64,000 nt of DNA, taken from contig CP136069.1 of the NCBI GenBank assembly GCA_032622095.1, positions 188,001 to 252,000 of the forward strand. Reading direction: 5' to 3'. The notes below the pieces were generated by a model, which saw only the letters and a list, made by a program, of their open reading frames with translations, was not told the DNA's origin and did no database searches. This DNA is from Siphonodentalium dalli. Its lineage: Eukaryota > Mollusca > Scaphopoda > Gadilida > Siphonodentaliidae. This document shows, one piece after another, positions 56,743-64,000 of this stretch (position 1 is the stretch's first letter; each line of letters opens with the position of its first letter). Made by a program: the position numbers and the translations under genes.

Positions 56743-56960
56743 AGGATATGTGGCTAGAGAGACTTCAAGTATGTAGCTTGGTAAAAAACAACCTTGAAAT
56801 TGCCAACTGTACACTACTGATCACCCCCCTCCTCCAGCTCAACATGTCCCCTCCCGACCGGGATCCAGACTCTCAAGTCTTAGGTTGGAATTTCACAACC
56901 GACACCTCAAACTTTCTCAATTGTTGGAAATTTCCAATCTCACAAGCGCCTTTTTCTAAA
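56743..56960. mobile_element. hAT-related fragment
   Basis: CAGGATATGTGGCTAGAGAG resembles the TIR at 24615, and TTGGAAATTTCCAA blocks follow. The right end is not clear. Confidence 0.5.
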
Positions 56961-57019
56961 ACCATTTAAACATGTTTGAAGCCCAATTATCCATGGACCC
57001 AAAACACAATACATGTATG

Positions 57020-59475
57020 TCAGACCAATCAGTCAGGTGGTTCCAAGGTAGATGTTTTAATGAATTTGGTATTTCTATGATTTTATTTGACACAAAAACT
57101 CCCCATAGACTGCCATTTCTTGACAGGTTGACCTCATTTTAACAAATCTGTATCTCAGTCACTAAAGGATCTTCCTGATTCCTCCATACTATATGTAAGC
57201 TAAATAGTCCAAAATCCCTTGAGAAGACATTTTAAGAATTACTATAGAGACATATAGTTATGTCCCTGGTCCCACCCTTTTAACCTGGTGACCCCATCTG
57301 AATAAATTTGAATCCCAGACACCAAAGAACCCTTCATACATATCATAAATATCAGTCAAATAGACCTGATGGTCCTTGTGAAGGAAGCATATTAAGAGGG
57401 AAACTGTCCTTCACTTGGCCCCTATTTGACCAGGTGCCCCCATTAAAAAAATCTGAATTGCAGTCAAGGAAGAACATTCCATTCTATATAAGCCAACTAG
57501 TTCTTGCAAACATATTTTAAGAATTACTATGTAGTGAAATAATTAAGTCTCTTGCTCTGCCCTTATTTGACTTTGTGATCCCATTTTCACAAATCTGATA
57601 AGGATAAAAATTAAGTTCCCCAGTTGAAGTTGGTGATATTCACCCATTGGGCACCTCATTTATGAATTTTATCTTCTGCAAATTAGGGGATATAGAAACT
57701 TCCTAGAAGGGAAATAAAACTAACAACAATGTAAATTTGATACTATAGATACTTCCCAGAAGATGAGGCCTAAACAGAATGAGGTCGTCAGAGGGTGAAT
57801 TTGGTGATGCTAGCCTGCTGTGCCGGATAGCATCACAAAAAGCGTTCTGTTCCTACATTGTGTATGCCTGGCCTCAAGCAACACAATGTATTATACAACA
57901 AGCCTTGAAATAGTGTGATAGTGTGTCTGCCATTTGCAGAGTGAGGTTCCCAGAGGGTGAATTTAGTGACGCTAAATTCACCCTCTGGGGACCTCATTCT
58001 GATAAAGTCCTCAACTGCTATGGAAGACCTAGAATAAAATTGAATTTCCCCAGTTGAAGTTGGTGATGTTCACCCATTGGGCACCTCAATTATGAATTTT
58101 ATCTTCTGCAAATTAGGGGATATAGAAACTTCCTAGAAGGGAAATTTAACTAACAACAATGTAAATTTAATACTATAGATACTTCCCAGAAGATGAGGCC
58201 TAAGCAGAATGAGGTCCCCAAATGGTGAATTTGGTGATGCTAGCCTTGAATCAAGCTTTGAAATAGTCTGTCTGTTATTTGCAGAATGAGGTACCCAGAG
58301 GGTGAATTTAGTGAGGCTATCCTGCACAGCGGGCTAGTATCACTAAATTCACCCTCTGGGGACCTCATTCTGATAAGGCCCGCAACTGCTATGGAAGACC
58401 TAGAATAAGATCACAGGCTGCAGAATCTTTATCTGCCTTGCCATGTCTATCAGTTCATAGGAGAGTTGCCTTGTAATGGGAATTTAAATAAATATACTTT
58501 ATTTACCTGTGAGTTAGGATATGAGATAGGGTGGAATGCTGTTGGTTGGGGGTGGGGTTCTGGGTCATGTTGGGGGGGGTGATATTTTTTGTTTGTATGT
58601 TAAATTGATCAAGGTGTTCCTGAATTTTTTATTATTTTTTGGGAAATTATGGCCCTGGCTCCACCACTATTTGACCCAGTGACCCCATTTGAACAAATCT
58701 GCTGAACCCCAGTCATTCAATGACCCCATATACCAAATATAAACTAAATTGGCTTAATGGTTATTGACAAGAAGTCGTTATAAGAATTACCAAGGAGGAA
58801 TATAGTTATGGCCCTGGTTTCGCAACTGTTTGACAAAGTGACCTCATTTGAACAAATATTAATGACAGTCACCTAGGGAACATCCACCCCAAATATGATC
58901 AAAATGCAAAAATGTAATTTTTTTGTTTTTAGAGTTATGTCCCTGGCTCTGCCCCTAATTGACCCAGTGACCCAATTTGAACAAATCTGATTCCCAGTCA
59001 CCCAAGGTCCCTCAGTACCAAAAATAAGCTAATTCGGCCCAATATTTTTGTGGAAGAAGTCATTGTAAGAATTACTATGAGTTTTGGCCCTGGTTTCTCA
59101 ACTAATTGACCGGGTGACCTCATTTGAACAAATCTGAACACCACTCACCCAAGGACCCTCCATACCAAATATTAGCTAAATCGGCACAATGGTTATGGAC
59201 AAGAAGTTGTTGTAAGAATTACTGTGGAGGAATAGAATTATGGCCCTGGTTTCGCAACTATTTGACCCAGTGACCTCATTTGAGCAAATCTGAATGAGAG
59301 TCACCTAGGGAACATCCACACCAAATATGAACCAATTTGGTATGATGGTTTCAGAGGAGAAGATGTTTTAAAAAAAAGTTGACGGACGGACAGACAGACG
59401 GACAGACAGACGTACGGACGGACGAGGAGTGATGACTATAGCTCCACCGGAGACTTCGTCTCAGGTGAGCTAAAA
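57020..59475 (+). repeat. Long diverged tandem repeat, about 190-bp units
   Basis: The recurring order is GACCCCATTTGAACAAATCT, 'cagtcacc', 'ccataccaaatat', 'aagaattact', 'atggccctgg'. The block ends with GACGGACGGACAGACAGACG and then a GACTTCGTCTCAGGTGAGC hairpin tail. It is interrupted by the 57604-58420 repeat. Non-coding. Confidence 0.7.
57604..58420. repeat. GAATGAGGT repeat, two tandem copies
   Basis: Two copies of GTTCCCCAGTTGAAGTTGG or TTTCCCCAGTTGAAGTTGG to GGCCTAAGCAGAATGAGGTC (57604 and 58041), each followed by hairpins with CAGAGGGTGAATTTAGTGA. The same block lies within 363-815. Confidence 0.75.
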
Positions 59476-59528
59476 ATCGGACTTGGCACTGAAAGGGTGA
59501 AGTCTTCAAGATCAAATATGATAATGAT

Positions 59529-59608
59529 CACCCTCCATACTTACTTTATGATAGGGACCACCCTCCATACTTACTTTATGATAGGGACCACCCTCCATAC
59601 TTACTTTA
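59529..59608 (+). repeat. 34-bp minisatellite, three copies
   Basis: CACCCTCCATACTTACTTTA recurs three times at about 34-bp spacing, joined by TGATAGGGAC. Confidence 0.85.
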
Positions 59609-59720
59609 GATGATACAATTAAATGTAAGGTAGTAAGCTTATGAACACTGTGTAATGGCATTACACTTACATGTTATGGAATTATACTTAAGTTTAATTG
59701 AGTTGGAAGTGAGGGTACCT

Positions 59721-59966
59721 TACTCGTATTTAAATTCGCGCAGTACTATTTTCGCGCACCGATGGTGTTTAATATACACATATACTATCTCCAACAATGA
59801 CTTAAGAACTGAAACTGCCATCAGCTCCAAGATATACGAAAATATTTTTCTCAGTTTACGAAAATATTTTCTCAGTTTTAAATTCGCGCAGCTAGGTGCA
59901 CGAATTTAAAGTGTGCGACTTCAAAACTGAGCGAAAAATAGTACTGCGCGAATTTAAATACGAGTA
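59721..59966. mobile_element. Small MITE, ends TACTCGTATTTAAATTCGCG
   Basis: The inverted ends of about 35 bp (CTCGTATTTAAATTCGCG then AGTACTATTTTCGC, and the complement) are bounded by TA. Inner words TTAAATTCGCGCAGCTAGG repeat the end motif. Confidence 0.7.
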
Positions 59967-60348
59967 TGCCGATAGATGCATGTGGTTGTCAGAGCCCCCA
60001 CCCCCGGTTTATGAGCCAATATATGCATGGGGTGACACACCCTGTGTATGGGGCTGATAAGTGTATCGGCAGCGCACTCCGGGGATGAATTATGTACCTC
60101 CATTAGATTTTGGAATAACCCGTATGTGATTCAGTCATTTCCGGTCTTGGCGGCTCGGTTATAACGTCACTGTCTCAAACGGAAGATAATTTATTTTTGA
60201 ATGGAAGTTGCACGCGTTCACATTAATAGTAAACAAAAAATCGCAACATCATCACACTAATCGTTCATTTATTTCTCACGATTGCCCAAGCCTGCAAATA
60301 GTGTGTCTGAGGGTATTTTGCTTTGTCTTCAATGAATTGTGCATATGC
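59967..60348. other. Spacer, nothing recognised
   Basis: No gene or repeat signature seen. Confidence 0.3.
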
Positions 60349-60872
60349 TTAAAGGGGTACTGTACACCAAATCCCACCATTTAACCCGTTCAGTGCCAAG
60401 TCCGATTTTTGTATCAACCCATATGGCCTTGATCATTTTTCAAATTTATTGATTATAATAATGTGATACATTGATGGAAAGAGCTCTAAGAGCTCTTTCC
60501 ATCAATGTATCACATTATTATAATCAATAAATTTGAAAAAATTTATCAAGGAAATCGAGACTTGGCACTGAAAGGTTTAAGGGACCATGTCATTTTGCAC
60601 TCAACAGAATATATGCAACAAATGAATGAATTTGAGCCATGAATGAGTGCAGAATACCCCAATGTAAAACAAGATGGTAATAATAATAAAAATGAATTTA
60701 TGGCTGGAGTGATAAATTCATTTTCATTATAATTACATTGTTGTTAGCATCGTTCATAGCTCACATGAGCATATCCATGGCTCAAATTCAATCATTTGTT
60801 GCATATATTCTCTTGAATATAAAAGGAGATGGTCCGATAAATGAACAGATTTAGTGTACAGTACCCCTTTAA
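60349..60872. mobile_element. TTAA-flanked MITE, family AGGGGTACTGTACACC
   Basis: TTAA-AGGGGTACTGTACACC at left and GTGTACAGTACCCCT-TTAA at right. Inner arms pair (TGCAACAAATGAATGAATTT with its inverse near 60790). It contains the nested palindrome 60381-60580 in its left arm. Confidence 0.8.
60381..60580. mobile_element. Nested TTAA palindrome, CCCTTTCAGTGCC family
   Basis: 200-bp palindrome, second copy of 1548-1731, with an extra GAAAGAGCTCTAAGAGCTC at the tip. TTAA on both sides. The right arm of the host element reads TTATCGGACCAT at the matching point, the uninterrupted site with one base changed. Confidence 0.8.
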
Positions 60873-61088
60873 GCGTAATTAGCTAATAAGAGTGAATTTG
60901 ACCTCCCATAAATAACAACAGTTATTTTGTGTGATTCATAAATTTATTGTGATAAAAAAAACCTTATTCAAATAAAATGAAAAATCAACTGATTTCATGA
61001 AAAATATAACTCTTTAACACAAACAACATGAAGTGAAATAATACTTAACACAGACTACACAAGCCATCAAATGGCTCCTCACACAGAC
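60873..61088. other. Spacer with a short CACAGACTACAC repeat
   Basis: AT-rich, then a few copies of ACACAGACTACA that continue after the next element at 62449, so the element interrupts them. Confidence 0.5.
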
Positions 61089-62448
61089 TACAGTTACACC
61101 CTAAATAATCGACTCCTTAAGGACAGCAGAATTATAGGTAAATTTTCAGGATTTAGTCGGAAATATGGCTTGTTGCCATTCATCAGAAAGCTCACTGAGA
61201 GCTTTCTGAATGATGGCAACAAGCCATATTTCCGACTAAATCCTGAAAAATTACCTATAATTCTACTGTCCTTAACTCTTTAACTGCCATGCAGCACCAC
61301 AGACAGATCTGTCACTGCCAAGCATTCTATATATATCATATTCCTGCTATTAATATGGATTGGGTATTTTTCAATAACTTTCGTATCTGCGGAGCTATTA
61401 TCATGAAACTTGGTATGCATGTAGGTATTGGTCTGGGGAATTGAAAACACTCCCAGTCCACCACATTCACGTGACCATAGTCACATTCACGTGACAATAG
61501 TCACGTGGCCATGATCACGTGACTACAAACAAGATGGCTGCCACCCCAAAATATAAGAACATTTCAGTTTTTCTCAATAACTTTTGTATTTGTAGAGATA
61601 TTTTCACGAAAGTTAGAATGTAAGTCTGTATCAGTATTGGGAATAGAAAATATGTTCTAGTCTGCCAGTGTCCCGTGACCACGATCACGTGACCACAAAA
61701 CAAGATGGCCACCATCCCGAAATATAAGAAAATGCTAGTACTGGTATATTGCTGCTAAATACATATGGGTATTTATCAATCACTTTTGTATCTGTAATGG
61801 TATGTTCGTGAATCTTGGTGCACATTTAGGTATTGGACTTGCGAATATAAAACACTTCCCAGTCTGCCATGGTCACATGACCGTCACCACGTGATCACAA
61901 AACAAGATGGCCGCCACACCGAAATATAAGAAAAATTCATTATTTCTCAATAACTTTTGTATCTGCAGAGATATTTGGACCAAATACGGTAAGTAAGTTG
62001 GTATTAGTATTGAGAACCAAAAAAATTAGTATATTTCTGCTACATACATATATTATTGGGTAATTCTCAATGACTTTTGTATATGCAGAGGTAAGGTATA
62101 TACCTGAAACTTGGTATGCAGGTATACATAGGTATTGGTCTCTGTGGAATGGAAAACACTTCCCATTCCAGGAGGGTCACGTGACCGCGACCACTTAATC
62201 ACAAAACAAGATGGCCGACATTCCGAAATTTAAAAATGAAAATAAACCGGTAGTTTCTCGTTACAAAATTTATTACATCACGTACACTATTTTTACAGAA
62301 TAATATAGAGTTACTCCTCATGGATTGATGTTATGGGACGAATGTGTCCGGGTTCGACAGTCGCGATCGGCAGTGTATGGGTAATTCAACTCAAGTCGCG
62401 ATCGGCAGTGAAAGAGTTAAGGAGTCGATTATTTAGGGTGTTACTGTA
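61089..62448. mobile_element. Hairpin MITE (second copy) split by a TTAA element
   Basis: The left part (61089-61271) is the hairpin seen at 2538-2754 (GGATTTAGTCGGAAATATGG and its inverse). The right end resumes at 62421 with GGAGTCGATTATTTAGGGTG and ends CTGTA at 62448. TA flanks both ends, and the flanks rejoin as CACAGACTACACGG, a word present in the surrounding repeat. Confidence 0.8.
61272..62420. mobile_element. TTAA-flanked element, ends CTCTTTAACTGCC, nested
   Basis: TTAA-CTCTTTAACTGCC at left and GGCAGTGAAAGAG-TTAA at right, piggyBac-like. The interior has four diverged tandem units of about 180-230 bp with CAATAACTTTTGTATCTG, CACGTGAC E-box words and AACAAGATGGC. No transposase frame. 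The intact left arm of its host reads CCTTAAGG, the empty site. Confidence 0.85.
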
Positions 62449-62700
62449 CACGGCCATCATATGCCACCTAACAAAGTCTACATGCCACCATATACTCATA
62501 GGGACTACATGGCAATCATATGGCACCTAACAAAGTCTACACAGCCATAATATACCTATAGGGTACCTCACATAGACTACACGGCAATAATACGGCACCT
62601 AACACCGACCATATGCCACCATACACCATAGGGCACTTCGAGACTTCAAACCCAAAATACACCCATTGGGCACCTAGTTTTAGTAGAGGCTCTCATGTAC
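62449..62700. repeat. Short tandem repeat, AAAGTCTACA/GGCACC units
   Basis: Words such as GGCACCTAACAAAGTCTACA recur three to four times over 230 bp. Confidence 0.6.
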
Positions 62701-62810
62701 TCCCATGTGCATTTTGTGAAGAACTATAGCGACTGTGCTAATGACGTTGCTTGATATCTCAGGCACCAGAAAACAGATGTTAGACACCTGGGGGTCACGA
62801 CTGGGTGGAT

Positions 62811-63211
62811 TTAACCCTTTACCCAACAGAACGGCCCTGTGCCAATGCATTCTCTTATATATGCGAGTCGACCATAGGTCACCTCGCATATATAAGAGAA
62901 TGCATTGGCTTAACACATTACAAATTATAAAATTGTTAAAGAATGTAAGAAAAAATGGTAAAAAGTGTTAAAAAAAGGATTTTTTTTAGGCCAATGCATT
63001 CTCTTATATATGCGAGGCGACCTATGGTCGACTCGCATATATAAGAGAATGCATTGGCACAGGGCATAACTGTAACCATCACAATGTGGTCAATGAGCCG
63101 GTTCCAACGATATCCATATGTGTATGGTTTTATTGAGACAGACCCAAGATAATTTAGGCTGTTGAAGCTTCATTCGGGCGTTTCTGGGCGTTCTGTTGGG
63201 TAAAGGGTTAA
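62811..63211. mobile_element. TTAA-flanked MITE, CCCTTTACCC family, second copy
   Basis: TTAA-CCCTTTACCCAACAGAACG at left and GTTGGGTAAAGGG-TTAA at right. It has the same two internal TATATGCGAG palindromes as 19215-19645 and long stretches of identity, e.g. ATCCATATGTGTATGGTTTT. Confidence 0.85.
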
Positions 63212-63370
63212 GATGTCATCAAGATGTCAGCCATCCAAAATTTCAGATTATGCACTGAGTCAGTTTGATTAATAGCTATTAGTGAATTCACGATAGAACA
63301 TTGAATAGCTCACAACTGATTAGAAACGAATACACTACACTTCCATTTGAGAGAAAAAGTGGCCACCATT

Positions 63371-63787
63371 AACCAAGATGGCCACCAACAATGGCGACCG
63401 AAATTCATTAACCAAGATGGCCACCACAATGGCGACCGAAATTCATTAACCAAGATGGCCACCACAATGGTGACCGAAATTCATTAACCAAGATGGCCAC
63501 CACAATGGCGACCGAAATTCATTAACCAAGATGGCCACCACAAGGGCGACCGAAATTCATTAACCAAGATGGCCACCACAAGGGCGACCGAAATTCATCA
63601 ACCAAGATGGCCACCACAAGGGCGACCGAAATTCATTAACCAAGATGGCCACCACAATGGCGACCGAAATTCATTAACCAAGATGGCCACCCCAAGGGCG
63701 ACCAAAATTCATTAACCAAGATGGCCACCACAATGGCGACCGAAATTCATTAACCAAGATGGCCACCACAATGGCGACCGAAATTCG
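63371..63787 (+). repeat. 38-bp minisatellite, eleven copies
   Basis: The unit contains AACCAAGATGGCCACCACAA and then TGGCGACCGAAATTCATT. Period 38 bp with few substitutions, hence recent expansion. Frames across it are interrupted by TAA in each unit. Confidence 0.92.
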
Positions 63788-63937
63788 GTAAATTGATGAT
63801 TTTTCACACTTTCCTCTTGAATCATTAACAGATGTTTGAAATTTTGCGATGTTTCGGATCTACTTCCTGCCAACTATCTTTAAAATGGAAATTCAAAAAT
63901 GTGCTATGAATTTAATGAAGATAATATAAAATTGTTT

Positions 63938-64000
63938 CAAAGATACTCAGTCCGATTCGATGTCCCAAATAATCAGATTACAACAACAACATTTTTTAGA
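63938..64000 (+). mobile_element. AGGTACTCAATCCG MITE start, cut by the window end
   Basis: AAGATACTCAGTCCGATTCG followed by ATTACAACAACAACATTTT matches the left end of the family. Confidence 0.6.

Overview
The window is eukaryotic, AT-rich and almost entirely non-coding. It comes from a repeat-dense animal genome, most likely a marine invertebrate. The reasons are spliced exons with GT-AG borders, a ketohexokinase terminal exon, a MAM-domain membrane receptor with phase-1 introns, and many short non-autonomous transposons, foldback elements, Helitrons and microsatellites. I cannot resolve the phylum; mollusc, brachiopod, annelid and non-vertebrate deuterostome all remain possible. There are no bacterial features, operons or CRISPR arrays.

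Two host genes are supported. The last exon of ketohexokinase (khk) lies at 2257-2518 on the plus strand, and its earlier exons must lie upstream of the window. A five-exon stretch at 40661-49502 (+) encodes the C-terminal 334 residues of a type I membrane protein: one MAM domain, a Ser/Thr-rich stalk, one transmembrane helix and a tail of about 99 residues with six tyrosines. All exon phases close into one reading frame. Its first exon(s) were not found. Degenerate gag-like retroelement pieces lie at 54374-55125 (-) and, less surely, 55303-55905 (+). A pair of broken copies of an unknown ORF lies in the two arms of a foldback element at 50410-53190.

Layout: 1-1808 nested palindromes; 2257-2754 khk end plus a hairpin MITE; 2978-3830 minisatellites; 5560-7690 a GATATC satellite with a higher-order repeat of about 573 bp; 8076-10190 palindromic MITEs; 10312-13990 a foldback element with tandem arms; 14695-19645 TE fragments; 19773-23748 a six-unit head-to-tail Helitron array; 24158-25700 a MITE interrupted by a hAT element with a perfect 8-bp duplication; 26360-28949 and 30621-34799 two more foldback elements; 35948-40010 a tandem repeat of 1608 bp; 40661-49502 the MAM gene with TE-filled introns; 50228-53190 foldback element; 53340-55905 repeats and retroelement debris; an assembly gap at 55973-56072; 56500-64000 MITEs and tandem repeats.

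The main theme is TTAA-targeted insertion. At least six sequence families have ends bordered by TTAA, several with piggyBac-like termini (CCCTTT...GCC). In four cases the element sits in one arm of a palindrome while the other arm keeps the uninterrupted site, so the insertion and its TTAA duplication can be read inside this single window.
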